NCBI RefSeq assembly: GCF_014859355.1
Contig: NZ_JACUUJ010000011.1
Coordinates: 1 to 64,000 of the forward strand
DNA length: 64,000 nucleotides
DNA from: Yoonia sp.
Lineage (GTDB): Bacteria > Pseudomonadota > Alphaproteobacteria > Rhodobacterales > Rhodobacteraceae
Direction of reading: 5' to 3'
Shown here: positions 54,714-64,000 of the stretch, piece after piece
Numbering within the stretch: the stretch's first letter is position 1
Layout: every line of letters starts with the position of its first letter
Made by a program: the position numbers and the translations under genes
The notes under the pieces: model-generated
Told to the model about the DNA's origin: nothing
What the model saw: the letters and a program-made list of their open reading frames with translations, nothing else
Databases searched by the model: none

Positions 54714-54821
54714 GTGACGGGCCTGGCCCGGAAAATTGCCTGTCAAGGGCTGGCATCTGCGGCGCGGATTGGTTACGCGCTGGATCATAAAGACACCGCA
54801 AGACCGGTGTGAGGGACAAAG

Positions 54822-55862
54822 ATGATTGAATTCTTTACCAATACCAACCTTGGCATTGTCCTTGTGATATTGGGGCAAAGCCTTTTGGTGCTTGTTCCAC
54901 TGCTCTTGGCGCTGGCATTTCTGATGTATGCGGACCGCAAGGTCTGGGCCGCTGTGCAAATGCGCAAGGGTCCGAACGTGGTGGGCGCCTTTGGCCTGCT
55001 GCAATCCTTCGCAGATTTCCTGAAATACATCGTCAAGGAAATCGTCGTGCCTGCGGGCGCTGACAAGTTTGTCTTCTTCCTTGCGCCAATGATTGCCTTT
55101 GTGCTGGCTGTCATCGCATGGGCTGTGATCCCCTTCAACGACGGCTGGGTGCTGGCCGATATCAACGTTGCGATCCTGTATATCTTTGCGATCTCCAGCC
55201 TTGAGGTTTACGGCGTCATTATGGGCGGCTGGGCGTCAAACTCCAAATACCCGTTCCTGGGGTCGTTACGGTCGGCGGCACAGATGATTTCTTATGAAGT
55301 GTCGATCGGTCTGATCATTGTCGGTGTCATTATTTCCACGGGGTCGCTGAACTTTGGCGATATCGTGGCGGCACAGGACGGGGCTGGCGGTATCTTCAGC
55401 TGGTATTGGGTCGCACATTTCCCGATGCTGTTCTTGTTCTTTATCAGCGCGCTGGCCGAAACCAACCGCCCGCCGTTCGATCTGCCCGAGGCGGAATCGG
55501 AACTGGTGGCGGGTTATCAGGTGGAATATTCATCAACTCCGTTCTTGCTGTTCATGATCGGCGAACTGATGGCCGTCGTGCTGATGTGCGCGCTGGTGTC
55601 GCTGTTGTTCCTTGGCGGTTGGCTGTCACCCATTCCCGGCCTGCCGGACGGTATTCTGTGGATGGTGCTGAAGATGGGGTTCTGTTTCTTTATCTTCGCG
55701 ATGGTCAAGGCGATCACGCCCCGCTACCGCTATGACCAGTTGATGCGGATCGGTTGGAAAGTGTTCCTGCCGATGTCGCTGGCATGGGTCGTGATCGTTT
55801 CGTTTCTTGCAAAATACGAGGTTCTGGGGGGCTTTTGGGCCCGCTGGACGATGGGAGGCTAA
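54822..55862 (+). CDS. nuoH: NADH-quinone oxidoreductase subunit H
   Basis: A 346-residue membrane subunit (ND1) with about eight helices. It joins the arm to the pump and forms the quinone entry tunnel. [33 protein letters not shown] and [27 protein letters not shown] are the invariant loops. The leader contains a 6-bp stem (ACACCG/CGGTGT) just before the ribosome site GAGGGAC. It lies 3 bp before nuoI. Confidence 0.96.
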   Translation: MIEFFTNTNLGIVLVILGQSLLVLVPLLLALAFLMYADRKVWAAVQMRKGPNVVGAFGLLQSFADFLKYIVKEIVVPAGADKFVFFLAPMIAFVLAVIAWAVIPFNDGWVLADINVAILYIFAISSLEVYGVIMGGWASNSKYPFLGSLRSAAQMISYEVSIGLIIVGVIISTGSLNFGDIVAAQDGAGGIFSWYWVAHFPMLFLFFISALAETNRPPFDLPEAESELVAGYQVEYSSTPFLLFMIGELMAVVLMCALVSLLFLGGWLSPIPGLPDGILWMVLKMGFCFFIFAMVKAITPRYRYDQLMRIGWKVFLPMSLAWVVIVSFLAKYEVLGGFWARWTMGG

Positions 55863-55865
55863 GCA

Positions 55866-56360
55866 ATGACCCAGATGGATTATACCCGCGCGGCCAAGTA
55901 TTTTCTGCTACAGGATGTCTGGCAGGGCTTTAGACTGGGGATGAAATATTTCTTTGCCCCCAAGGCCACGCTGAACTACCCACATGAAAAGGGGCCGCTT
56001 AGCCCGCGTTTTCGTGGTGAACATGCGCTGCGCCGCTATCCAAATGGCGAAGAACGCTGCATCGCCTGCAAATTGTGCGAGGCCGTGTGCCCCGCGCAGG
56101 CGATCACGATCGACGCTGAACCGCGCGATGACGGTTCGCGCCGCACGACCCGCTATGACATCGACATGACCAAATGCATCTACTGCGGTTTTTGCCAGGA
56201 GGCCTGCCCGGTGGATGCGATTGTCGAGGGGCCGAATTTCGAATTCAGCACCGAAACCCGTGAAGAACTTTATTATGACAAGGCCAAACTGCTGGAAAAC
56301 GGTGACCGCTGGGAATCCGAGATTGCGCACAACCTTGAACTGGATGCGCCCTACAGATGA
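55866..56360 (+). CDS. nuoI: NADH-quinone oxidoreductase subunit I
   Basis: A 164-residue ferredoxin-like subunit carrying N6a and N6b: [18 protein letters not shown] and [17 protein letters not shown]. It passes electrons from the NADH module toward NuoB. It starts 3 bp after nuoH and overlaps the carboxymuconolactone decarboxylase-like gene by 4 bp (ATGA). Length is as in Paracoccus Nqo9. Confidence 0.96.
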   Translation: MTQMDYTRAAKYFLLQDVWQGFRLGMKYFFAPKATLNYPHEKGPLSPRFRGEHALRRYPNGEERCIACKLCEAVCPAQAITIDAEPRDDGSRRTTRYDIDMTKCIYCGFCQEACPVDAIVEGPNFEFSTETREELYYDKAKLLENGDRWESEIAHNLELDAPYR

Positions 56361-56758
56361 CCGATCAGAACAACCCTTTTGATGCGATGATGAAGATGGG
56401 CCAGGACTGGGCCAAGTCGATGAATATCGACATGGATGCCTTTACGCCAAAAGGGTTTGAAAACCTTTGGCCAACCATGTCCAAGGATATGATGGAGGCG
56501 TTTTTCGGCAAGGGGATCAACCCGGATGGTCTGGATGCGAAAACGCGGCTGCTGTTGACACTGGCAGGGCTGACCGTGCTGGGCGCGCAGGCCGAGGCGC
56601 AGATCAGGTTGACCGTGCGCCATCTGGTCGAGGCCGGGGCAACGAAACAGGAAATCGCCGAAGCGATTGCCCAGATGGGGCTGTTTGCGGGCATGCCCGC
56701 CATGACCAAAGCCATGACACTGGCCAATGAAGTGCTGGAAAAGGACGAAACCGAATGA
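56357..56758 (+). CDS. Carboxymuconolactone decarboxylase-family protein inside nuo operon
   Basis: A 133-residue all-helical protein. [44 protein letters not shown] is the CMD/AhpD-like domain (about residues 60-115). It lacks the AhpD CxxC redox pair, so thiol peroxidase-type chemistry is not expected. ATGA overlaps at both ends tie it to nuoI and nuoJ. Its role is unknown; co-translation suggests an accessory function in complex I assembly. Confidence 0.75.
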   Translation: MTDQNNPFDAMMKMGQDWAKSMNIDMDAFTPKGFENLWPTMSKDMMEAFFGKGINPDGLDAKTRLLLTLAGLTVLGAQAEAQIRLTVRHLVEAGATKQEIAEAIAQMGLFAGMPAMTKAMTLANEVLEKDETE

Positions 56759-57360
56759 CAGTTTTCGCGTTTACCTTCTATCTGTTTGCGATCACGACAG
56801 TGATCGGCGGGCTGTTTACGGTCGTCAGCCGCAACCCGGTGCATTCGGTGCTGTGGTTGATCCTTGCGTTTTTGTCATCTGCGGGGTTGTTCGTCACGCT
56901 GGGTGCCGAATTTGTCGCCATGCTGCTGATCATTGTCTACGTTGGTGCGGTCGCGGTGCTTTTCTTGTTCGTGGTCATGATGCTTGACGTGGATTTTGCC
57001 GAACTCAAGGCCGAAATGGCGAAATATATGCCGCTGGCTCTGCTGATTGGTGTGGTGATCATCATGCAATTGGCGATTGCCTTGGGCGCGTGGGAATTTT
57101 CGGACGGGTTCGAGACGCGCGTTGCCAGCCCGGCGGGTGACATGACGAATACAGCAGCACTTGGGATGCTGATTTACGACAAATATATCATGCTGTTCCA
57201 ACTGGCGGGTCTGATCCTGTTGGTGGCGATGATTGGTGCGATTGTGCTGACCCTGCGCCACCGGGTCGATATCAAGCGCCAGAACGTATTGGAACAGATG
57301 TATCGTGATCCCGCCAAGGCCATGGAATTGCGCGATGTAAAGCCGGGGCAGGGGTTGTGA
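56755..57360 (+). CDS. nuoJ: NADH-quinone oxidoreductase subunit J
   Basis: A 201-residue membrane subunit (ND6) with five helices. [54 protein letters not shown] holds the conserved third helix region with the pi-bulge area and a glutamate. The C-terminal tail has [12 protein letters not shown]. It overlaps the CMD-like gene by 4 bp and nuoK follows after a 42-bp leader. Confidence 0.95.
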   Translation: MTVFAFTFYLFAITTVIGGLFTVVSRNPVHSVLWLILAFLSSAGLFVTLGAEFVAMLLIIVYVGAVAVLFLFVVMMLDVDFAELKAEMAKYMPLALLIGVVIIMQLAIALGAWEFSDGFETRVASPAGDMTNTAALGMLIYDKYIMLFQLAGLILLVAMIGAIVLTLRHRVDIKRQNVLEQMYRDPAKAMELRDVKPGQGL

Positions 57361-57402
57361 TGAGAAAATCTGCGTTGCTCCGAAAATCAAAGGACTGTGC
57401 CA

Positions 57403-57708
57403 ATGATCGGACTTGAACACTATCTGGCCGTTGCGGCGGCGCTGTTTGTGATTGGCATTTTCGGCCTGTTTCTGAACCGCAAGAACGTGATCATCCTGCT
57501 GATGAGCATTGAATTGATGCTGCTGGCGGTGAACATCAACTTTGTCGCGTTTTCCAGCTATCTGGGCGATCTGGTGGGGCAGGTCTTTACCCTGTTCGTG
57601 TTGACAGTCGCCGCCGCAGAGGCCGCGATTGGCCTTGCAATCCTTGTTTGTTTCTTCCGCAACCGCGGGACCATCGACGTTGAAGACGTCAACGTGATGA
57701 AGGGCTGA
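57403..57708 (+). CDS. nuoK: NADH-quinone oxidoreductase subunit K
   Basis: A 101-residue subunit (ND4L) with three helices. [30 protein letters not shown] contains the first conserved membrane glutamate, and [20 protein letters not shown] the second. The start is ATG 57403 with AAAGGA 8 nt upstream; the track's GTG at 57397 adds two residues. nuoL follows after 4 bp. Confidence 0.96.
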   Translation: MIGLEHYLAVAAALFVIGIFGLFLNRKNVIILLMSIELMLLAVNINFVAFSSYLGDLVGQVFTLFVLTVAAAEAAIGLAILVCFFRNRGTIDVEDVNVMKG

Positions 57709-57712
57709 CCAA

Positions 57713-59773
57713 ATGGAAACCATCATCCTCTTTGCCCCGCTTGTCGGTGCGATCCTCTGCGGCTTTGGCTGGAAGGTCTTTGGCGAAAAGGCGGCCCAGT
57801 GGACAGCCACCGGCCTGTTGTTTGTGTCGGCGTTTCTGTCGTGGATCGTGTTCCTGACATTTGACGGCACCACCGAAAATATCCAGATCCTGCGCTGGAT
57901 CGAAAGCGGCACATTGTCTGCCGATTGGGCGATCCGCATGGACCGGCTGACTGCGATCATGCTGATCGTGATCACCACGGTGTCGGCGCTGGTGCATCTG
58001 TATTCCTTTGGCTACATGGCGCACGATCATAACTTCAAAGAATCTGAAAGTTACCGCCCCCGGTTTTTTGCCTATCTGTCGTTCTTTACCTTCGCGATGT
58101 TGATGCTGGTGACCGCCGATAATCTGGTCCAGATGTTCTTTGGCTGGGAAGGTGTCGGGCTGGCATCTTACCTGCTGATCGGGTTCTACTTTCGCAAACC
58201 CAGCGCAAATGCCGCCGCGATCAAGGCGTTTGTGGTCAACCGGGTGGGTGATTTCGGTTTTGCACTGGGGATTTTCGCGCTTTATCTGGTGACAGACAGC
58301 ATCCGGTTCGAAGATATCTTTGCCGCGATGCCGGGTTTGCAGGATCACACGATTACCTTCCTCTGGGCCGACTGGAACACTCTGAACCTGATTGCCGTGC
58401 TGTTGTTCATCGGGGCGATGGGTAAATCCGCGCAATTGTTCCTGCACACATGGTTGCCCGACGCGATGGAAGGCCCGACACCGGTGTCGGCCCTGATTCA
58501 CGCGGCCACGATGGTAACGGCGGGTGTGTTCCTGATTTGCCGAATGTCGCCGCTGATGGAATATGCCCCGCAAGCGACCGCGTTCATCGTGTTCATTGGT
58601 GCGACGACAGCGTTTTTTGCAGCGACCGTGGGCTTGGTGCAGAACGATATCAAGCGCGTGATTGCCTATTCGACGTGTTCGCAGCTTGGTTATATGTTCG
58701 TTGCTGCCGGGCTGGGCGTTTATTCGGTTGCCATGTTCCACCTGCTGACGCACGCGTTTTTCAAGGCGATGCTTTTCCTTGGCGCCGGGTCTGTCATACA
58801 CGCGATGCACCATGAACAGGACATGCGGAACTATGGCGGCTTGCGTCACAAAATCCCCAAGACGTTCTGGATGATGATGATCGGCACGCTGGCGATCACC
58901 GGCGTGGGGATTCCGCTGCTATACGTGGGTTTCCCCATCGGGTTTGCGGGTTTCGTGTCTAAAGATGCCATCATCGAAAGCGCCTATGCAGGCACGGCGG
59001 GCGGTTATGCCTTCTGGATGCTGGTGATCGCCGCGCTGATGACCAGTTTCTACAGCTGGCGGCTGATGTTCATGACATTCTATGGCACCCCGCGCGGGGA
59101 TGCGCATACGCATGACAATGCCCATGAAAGCCCCAATTCGATGCTGGTGCCGCTTTATGTGCTGGCGATTGGCGCTGTATTCAGCGGCATGGTCTGGTAT
59201 GGGGCGTTCTTTGGGTCGAATGACAAGGTCGGCAAATTTTTTGGCGTGCCCTATGCCGCAGCCGAAGCCGCAGCCGAGGGCGACCATGGCAAGCTGCACT
59301 ACAATCTGGTTGGCGCGCCCGGTGAAGGGGCCATTCATAACAGCCCCGACAACCATGTGCTGAACGACGCACATGCCGTGCCTGTCTGGGTCAAGCTGTC
59401 ACCTTTCGTGGCGATGCTGGCCGGTCTGGCCTTGGCCTATCAGATGTATATCCGCCGTCCTGATCTGCCTGGTAAACTGGCGCGACAGCAGGCACCGTTG
59501 TATAACTTCTTGCTGAACAAATGGTATTTTGACGAATTGTATCACTTCATTTTCGTCAAACCGGCCTTGGCGCTGGGGCGTTTCCTATGGAAACAGGGCG
59601 ACAGCAGATTGATTGACGGCGGGATCAACGGGTTGGCCATGGGGATCATCCCATTCTTTACACGGCTCGCGGGGCGGGCGCAGTCCGGTTACGTGTTTAC
59701 CTATGCCTTGGCTATGGTGCTGGGGATCGCGGCCTTGCTGACTTGGGTGACGTTGACCGGGGGGGCAAACTGA
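57713..59773 (+). CDS. nuoL: NADH-quinone oxidoreductase subunit L
   Basis: A 686-residue antiporter-like pump subunit (ND5) with about 16 helices and a C-terminal lateral helix. [50 protein letters not shown] and [17 protein letters not shown] contain the proton-path Glu, Lys and His residues. It carries an Ala/Glu-rich loop ([11 protein letters not shown]) before the end. It overlaps nuoM by 1 bp (TGATG). Confidence 0.96.
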   Translation: METIILFAPLVGAILCGFGWKVFGEKAAQWTATGLLFVSAFLSWIVFLTFDGTTENIQILRWIESGTLSADWAIRMDRLTAIMLIVITTVSALVHLYSFGYMAHDHNFKESESYRPRFFAYLSFFTFAMLMLVTADNLVQMFFGWEGVGLASYLLIGFYFRKPSANAAAIKAFVVNRVGDFGFALGIFALYLVTDSIRFEDIFAAMPGLQDHTITFLWADWNTLNLIAVLLFIGAMGKSAQLFLHTWLPDAMEGPTPVSALIHAATMVTAGVFLICRMSPLMEYAPQATAFIVFIGATTAFFAATVGLVQNDIKRVIAYSTCSQLGYMFVAAGLGVYSVAMFHLLTHAFFKAMLFLGAGSVIHAMHHEQDMRNYGGLRHKIPKTFWMMMIGTLAITGVGIPLLYVGFPIGFAGFVSKDAIIESAYAGTAGGYAFWMLVIAALMTSFYSWRLMFMTFYGTPRGDAHTHDNAHESPNSMLVPLYVLAIGAVFSGMVWYGAFFGSNDKVGKFFGVPYAAAEAAAEGDHGKLHYNLVGAPGEGAIHNSPDNHVLNDAHAVPVWVKLSPFVAMLAGLALAYQMYIRRPDLPGKLARQQAPLYNFLLNKWYFDELYHFIFVKPALALGRFLWKQGDSRLIDGGINGLAMGIIPFFTRLAGRAQSGYVFTYALAMVLGIAALLTWVTLTGGAN

Positions 59774-61314
59774 TGGGCAATATCCTTTCACTGACGACAT
59801 TTATCCCTATGTTGGGGGCTGTCATTTTGGCGCTGTTCTTGCGCGGCGATGATGTTGCTGCACAAACGAACGCCAAATGGGTGGCGCTGGTCACGACGGT
59901 TGTCACCTTTATCTGTTCGATCTTCATCCTTGCCAACTTTGATCCTGCGAATACCGGATTTCAGATGGTGGAAAGCCGGCCTTGGTTGCTTGGCCTGCAA
60001 TACAAGATGGGTGTGGACGGGATCAGCATTCTGTTTGTCATGCTGACAACCTTCCTGATGCCGCTGGTGATCGCGGCCTGCTGGAACGTCACGACGCGGG
60101 TCAAGGAATACATGATCGCGTTTCTGGTTCTGGAAACCCTGATGCTGGGTGTGTTTCTGGCGCTTGACCTGGTGCTGTTTTATCTGTTCTTCGAGGCTGG
60201 CCTGATCCCGATGTTCCTTATCATCGGGATATGGGGCGGCAAGAACCGGATTTACGCATCGTTCAAATTTTTCCTTTATACGTTCCTTGGCTCGGTGCTG
60301 ATGCTGGTGGCGATGGTGGCGATGTTCGCGGATGCGGGGACAACCGATATTCCAACGCTGATGACCCACAGCTTTGGCACTGAAAACTTCAGCGTGCTGG
60401 GCATTCAGATCGTCGGCGGTATGCAGACATTGCTGTGGCTCGCCTTTTTTGCCAGCTTTGCGGTCAAACTGCCGATGTGGCCGGTGCATACATGGTTGCC
60501 TGACGCACACGTTCAGGCACCCACTGCGGGGTCGGTCGTGTTGGCGTCGATCATGTTGAAAATGGGCGGCTATGGGCTTTTGCGGTTTAGCCTGCCGATG
60601 TTCCCTGTCGGATCAGAGGTGATGGGCCCGCTGGTGCTGTGGATGTCAGCGATTGCCATTGTCTATACGTCCTTTGTGGCGCTTGTGCAGGAAGACATGA
60701 AAAAGCTGATCGCCTATTCGTCCGTCGCGCACATGGGATATGTGACGATGGGGATATTTGCGGTCAACCAACAAGGGATCGACGGCGCAATTTTCCAGAT
60801 GATCAGCCACGGCTTTATCGCTGGCGCCTTGTTCCTGTGCGTAGGCGTGATCTATGACAGGATGCACACCCGTGAAATCGACGCCTATGGCGGTTTGGTC
60901 AACCGTATGCCGGCCTATGCGCTGATCTTCATGTTCTTCACGATGGCGAACGTTGGCCTGCCGGGTACATCGGGGTTTGTTGGTGAATTCCTGACGCTGG
61001 TGGGCATTTTCCAGGTCAATACATGGGTGGCCGTGGTGGCAACATCCGGGGTGATCCTGTCGGCGTCTTATGCGCTGTGGCTGTATCGCCGGGTTGTGCT
61101 GGGCGACCTGATCAAAGAAAGCCTGAAAACCATCAAGGACATGTCGGGACGTGAAAAGCTGATTTTCGCCCCTCTGGTGGCCATGACGCTGATCCTTGGC
61201 GTTTATCCGGCGCTGGTTCTTGACATCATCGGCCCAAGCGTGACCGCGCTTGTCGGCAATTATGACACTGCATTGGCCACTTTTGATGCCGCCACGCAGT
61301 TCGCATCGCAGTAA
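59773..61314 (+). CDS. nuoM: NADH-quinone oxidoreductase subunit M
   Basis: A 513-residue antiporter-like pump subunit (ND4). [44 protein letters not shown] and [15 protein letters not shown] are its key motifs. The start is ATG 59773, overlapping the nuoL stop; the track's longer start from 59743 is in nuoL coding sequence. nuoN follows after 12 bp. Confidence 0.96.
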   Translation: MGNILSLTTFIPMLGAVILALFLRGDDVAAQTNAKWVALVTTVVTFICSIFILANFDPANTGFQMVESRPWLLGLQYKMGVDGISILFVMLTTFLMPLVIAACWNVTTRVKEYMIAFLVLETLMLGVFLALDLVLFYLFFEAGLIPMFLIIGIWGGKNRIYASFKFFLYTFLGSVLMLVAMVAMFADAGTTDIPTLMTHSFGTENFSVLGIQIVGGMQTLLWLAFFASFAVKLPMWPVHTWLPDAHVQAPTAGSVVLASIMLKMGGYGLLRFSLPMFPVGSEVMGPLVLWMSAIAIVYTSFVALVQEDMKKLIAYSSVAHMGYVTMGIFAVNQQGIDGAIFQMISHGFIAGALFLCVGVIYDRMHTREIDAYGGLVNRMPAYALIFMFFTMANVGLPGTSGFVGEFLTLVGIFQVNTWVAVVATSGVILSASYALWLYRRVVLGDLIKESLKTIKDMSGREKLIFAPLVAMTLILGVYPALVLDIIGPSVTALVGNYDTALATFDAATQFASQ

Positions 61315-61326
61315 GGAACGGACTCA

Positions 61327-62763
61327 ATGATCGCTTCTGACATCCAAATCGTCATGCCAGAGATCCTGCTGGCGGTTTATGCCATGCTGGCGCTGCTTGG
61401 CGCGGTTTATACCACCAAGGACGGTGCCGCATCGCTTCTGACGTGGGTGACATCTGGGTTGTTTGTGCTGCTTGCCCTGTGGATCGGGGTGAACGGACAA
61501 GGCACGCAGCAGGCCTTTGATGGCATGTTTGTTGATGACGGTTTTGCCCGTTTTGCCAAGGTCACGGTGCTTTTGTCTGCGGCTGCCGTATTGTTGATGT
61601 CGGAAAGCTATCTGAAGCGCCGCGGTCTATTGCGGTTTGAATACCCGGTATTGGTGGCCCTGGCCGTGGTGGGCATGATGGTGATGGTCAGCGCAGGCGA
61701 CTTGATGGCGCTTTACATGGGGTTGGAACTGCAATCGCTGGCGCTTTACGTGGTGGCATCATTGCGCCGCGACAGTGTGAAATCGACAGAGGCAGGGTTG
61801 AAATATTTTGTTCTGGGCGCGTTGTCATCGGGTTTGTTGCTGTATGGGGCATCGCTGACTTATGGGTTTGCCGGGACGACATTGTTCAGCGGCATCATCG
61901 ACGCAACCGCGAATGACCCGTCGCTTGGGCTTTTGTTTGGTCTGGTTTTCCTGATTGCGGGCATTGCGTTCAAAGTGTCGGCGGCCCCTTTCCATATGTG
62001 GACGCCGGACGTTTACGAAGGATCGCCCACGCCGGTTACTGCGTTCTTTGCCACGGCCCCCAAAGTGGCAGCCATCGCGTTGTTCGCGCGTGTCGTGCAT
62101 GATGCCTTTGGCGGGATCGTGGGGGACTGGCAGCAAATCGTGGCATTCCTGTCTGTTGCGTCGATGTTTCTGGGGGCAATTGCCGCGATCGGCCAGCGCG
62201 ATATCAAACGGCTGATGGCCTATTCATCCATTGCGCACATGGGCTTTGCCTTGATGGGGCTGGCCGCCGGCACAGCGTTTGGCGTGCAGGCGATGTTGAT
62301 CTATATGGCGATTTACGTGACGATGAACGTTGGCACCTTTGCCTTTATTCTTGGTATGGAACGCGACGGGGTGCCGGTGACAAACATTGATAGCCTGCGC
62401 CAATATAGCAAGCGCCAGCCGTTAAGTGCCTTGGCCATGCTCGTGCTGTTGTTCAGCCTTGCAGGCGTGCCGCCCATGGTCGGGTTTTTCGGAAAATTTT
62501 ATGTTTTGCGGGCAGCTTATGACGGTGGGCTTGCATGGTTGGCTGTGGCCGGTGTGGTCGCATCGGTGATTGGCGCCTTCTATTACCTGCGGGTCGTCTA
62601 TTACATGTATTTCGGCCAAGAAGGGCTCGGGTTGGATGGCAAGCTGAACCCGGTGCTGTGGACTTTCCTGATGGGGTCGGCATTGATCATGGTGGTCGGT
62701 GTGGTCAACCTGTTCGGGATCGAACCCTTGGCCGCCGCCGCGGCAGCCACGCTTGTCAACTGA
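61327..62763 (+). CDS. nuoN: NADH-quinone oxidoreductase subunit N
   Basis: A 478-residue antiporter-like pump subunit (ND2). [51 protein letters not shown] and [17 protein letters not shown] are its motifs. It completes the 14-subunit set in the order A-B-C-D-E-F-G-H-I-J-K-L-M-N. It overlaps the next gene by 11 bp if birA starts at TTG 62753. Confidence 0.96.
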   Translation: MIASDIQIVMPEILLAVYAMLALLGAVYTTKDGAASLLTWVTSGLFVLLALWIGVNGQGTQQAFDGMFVDDGFARFAKVTVLLSAAAVLLMSESYLKRRGLLRFEYPVLVALAVVGMMVMVSAGDLMALYMGLELQSLALYVVASLRRDSVKSTEAGLKYFVLGALSSGLLLYGASLTYGFAGTTLFSGIIDATANDPSLGLLFGLVFLIAGIAFKVSAAPFHMWTPDVYEGSPTPVTAFFATAPKVAAIALFARVVHDAFGGIVGDWQQIVAFLSVASMFLGAIAAIGQRDIKRLMAYSSIAHMGFALMGLAAGTAFGVQAMLIYMAIYVTMNVGTFAFILGMERDGVPVTNIDSLRQYSKRQPLSALAMLVLLFSLAGVPPMVGFFGKFYVLRAAYDGGLAWLAVAGVVASVIGAFYYLRVVYYMYFGQEGLGLDGKLNPVLWTFLMGSALIMVVGVVNLFGIEPLAAAAAATLVN

Positions 62764-63514
62764 CGGCAACAGCCATGGGCAGTGGCCCGACGGTTATGCC
62801 CGGGTCGTTTTGGACAGCGTGGACAGCACCATGGCCGAGGCTGCACGGCGGGTGGCCACGATTGACCGTCCTACATGGATCATGGCGCATGAACAGACGG
62901 CGGGGCGCGGACGGCGCGGGCGCGCATGGATTGCACCACACGGCAACCTGAACGCCACCTTGGTTTTCCGCCCCCAGGCGACCCCGGCCGAGGCGGCGAA
63001 ACGGTCGTTCATGGCGGCGAATGCGCTGTATGCGGCCTTGTCGATCTATGTGCCTTCAGAAAAGCTAAGCCTCAAATGGCCCAATGATGTGCTTTTGTCC
63101 GGGGGCAAGGTTGCAGGCATCCTGCTGGAAAGCAGCGGGCAGGGGCGGTTCGTGGATTGGTTGGCGATCGGGTTTGGCGTCAACCTGGCCCAAGTGCCTG
63201 ATCGCGTGGCCGGTGCCGGTTTTCCCCCCATCAGCCTGAAGGCGGCAGGCGGCTGGGATGTGGAACCGCTTGATTTTCTGGCCACCCTTGCCGATGCCTA
63301 TGCCACGCAGGAAGACAAACTGGCGCATCTTGGCTTTGCGCGGATCCGGCAGGATTGGCTGCGCCATGCCGCGCGTCTGGGCGAAGTCATCACCGCCCGT
63401 ACCGGCAAGCAGGATATCACGGGTATTTTTGACAGCATCGACGTTGACGGTAACCTTGTGCTGATCACCGGCACCGGGCCTTGCGCCATTTCGGCTGCCG
63501 ATGTGTTTTTTTAG
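62753..63514 (+). CDS. birA: Biotin--[acetyl-CoA-carboxylase] ligase
   Basis: A 253-residue enzyme that attaches biotin to carrier proteins such as the MccA biotin domain in this window. [12 protein letters not shown] starts the ligase fold, GRGRRGRAW binds biotinyl-AMP and [20 protein letters not shown] is the core motif. It has no N-terminal DNA-binding domain, so it is not a repressor. The start is uncertain: TTG 62753 ([14 protein letters not shown]) is the most suitable in frame. Confidence 0.92.
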   Translation: MSTDGNSHGQWPDGYARVVLDSVDSTMAEAARRVATIDRPTWIMAHEQTAGRGRRGRAWIAPHGNLNATLVFRPQATPAEAAKRSFMAANALYAALSIYVPSEKLSLKWPNDVLLSGGKVAGILLESSGQGRFVDWLAIGFGVNLAQVPDRVAGAGFPPISLKAAGGWDVEPLDFLATLADAYATQEDKLAHLGFARIRQDWLRHAARLGEVITARTGKQDITGIFDSIDVDGNLVLITGTGPCAISAADVFF

Positions 63515-63525
63515 GGGGGCTTGCC

Positions 63526-64000
63526 ATGCTTTTGGCGATTGACTGCGGCAATACCAACACCGTGTTTTCGATCTGGGATGGCACGCGGTTTATCGCCACA
63601 TGGCGCACCGCAACCGAATGGCAGCGGACGGCGGATCAGTATTATGTCTGGCTATCCAGCCTGATGCATTTCCAGAAACTTGATGTAAAGATCGACGAGG
63701 TTATCGTCAGTTCCACCGTGCCGCGTGTTGTGTTCAACCTGCGCGTCTTTGCCGACCGTTATTTCAATTGTCGCCCGTTGGTGGTGGGCAAGCCTGATTG
63801 CCTGTTGCCCACGCAGCCGCGTGTGGACGAAGGCACACAGGTTGGCCCTGACCGTCTGGTGAATGCGGCGGGTGCCTTTGACAGGCATGGCGGCAATCTG
63901 ATTGTGGTGGATTTTGGCACAGCCACGACATTTGACGTGGTTGATGTGGATGGGGCCTATGTGGGCGGGGTCATCGCACCGGGCGTCAACCTGAGCCTTG
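63526..64000 (+). CDS. coaX: Type III pantothenate kinase (partial, C-terminus off window)
   Basis: From ATG 63526 (MLLAIDCGNTNTVFSIWDG) the frame is open to the window end, about 158 residues; it is missing from the track because it has no stop. DCGNTNT is the phosphate-binding loop and VDFGTATTFDVVD with GGVIAPGVNLSL follows, as in CoaX. It starts coenzyme A synthesis. GGGGGGC precedes the ATG, 11 bp after birA. This nuo-birA-coaX order is typical of Rhodobacteraceae. Confidence 0.93.
   Translation, partial: MLLAIDCGNTNTVFSIWDGTRFIATWRTATEWQRTADQYYVWLSSLMHFQKLDVKIDEVIVSSTVPRVVFNLRVFADRYFNCRPLVVGKPDCLLPTQPRVDEGTQVGPDRLVNAAGAFDRHGGNLIVVDFGTATTFDVVDVDGAYVGGVIAPGVNLSL

Noticed and set aside
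57689-58849. 386-residue minus-strand ORF
   Set aside because: Antisense shadow of nuoL, rich in His, Arg and Gln.
1-64000. Mobile elements, CRISPR arrays, tRNA or rRNA genes, prophage
   Set aside because: No transposase or integrase frames, no spaced direct repeats and no recognisable RNA gene were seen on either strand.

Overview
The window looks like a chromosomal segment of a marine alphaproteobacterium of the Rhodobacteraceae (Roseobacter group; Loktanella/Yoonia-like is my guess, not a determination). The reasons are a high-GC, tightly overlapping gene style, an alphaproteobacterial GTTC-N7-GTTC SOS box, a single-polypeptide PntA, a nuo operon interrupted by small accessory genes and followed by birA and coaX, and a periplasmic formate dehydrogenase cluster with the DUF3305/DUF3306/TorD/Tat-leader set seen in this family. 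I saw no tRNA, rRNA, CRISPR array, insertion sequence or prophage, and no gene-free stretch longer than about 300 bases.

Layout. (1) 1-523: minus-strand ImuA-like SOS mutagenesis gene, cut by the window edge, with a LexA box. (2) 694-2902: tungstate ABC transporter tupBCA, ended by a perfect 42-nt palindrome. (3) 2951-14521: formate dehydrogenase region. A minus-strand block encodes an HdrA-like multi-[4Fe-4S] protein, DUF6494, an Mrp-type ATPase, a lipoate/biotin-ligase-like protein and a DUF6505-like protein. The divergent plus-strand block encodes DUF3305, DUF3306, a TorD-like chaperone, a tiny Tat protein, FdhA, FdhB, FdhC and an unlisted 41-residue membrane peptide. The tungstate importer beside it suggests a tungsten or Mo/W enzyme, and moaA at 30-31 kb makes the pterin precursor. 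(4) 14632-25126: mixed housekeeping and accessory genes (Gfo/Idh oxidoreductase, small membrane protein, pqiA-pqiA-pqiB-pqiC lipid transport, FAH hydrolase, P-loop kinase, YihY, SDR plus kynureninase, isoprenylcysteine methyltransferase-like). (5) 25230-35882: pntAB transhydrogenase, M20 amidohydrolase, methyltransferase, moaA, alkD-like, glmS/glmU and a phosphoglycolate phosphatase. (6) 35921-44485: a DegT aminotransferase, then the leucine/isovalerate degradation operon ivd-orf-mccB-mccA-gst-mvaB-liuC behind a TetR-like operator. (7) 44550-64000: complex I operon nuoABCD-EF-G-HI-JKLMN with at least eight extra genes, ending in birA and a truncated coaX.

How they work together. Formate oxidised in the periplasm feeds quinone through FdhC. 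Leucine catabolism yields acetyl-CoA and reduced carriers. Complex I and PntAB connect NADH, quinone, proton-motive force and NADPH. The least understood parts are the HdrA-like/Mrp/ligase-like block tied to formate dehydrogenase, and the accessory proteins in nuo, including a helix-hairpin-helix domain present both at the NuoE C-terminus and in a separate membrane protein encoded just downstream. An intrinsic terminator lies inside the nuo operon, before the DUF5333 gene and nuoG.
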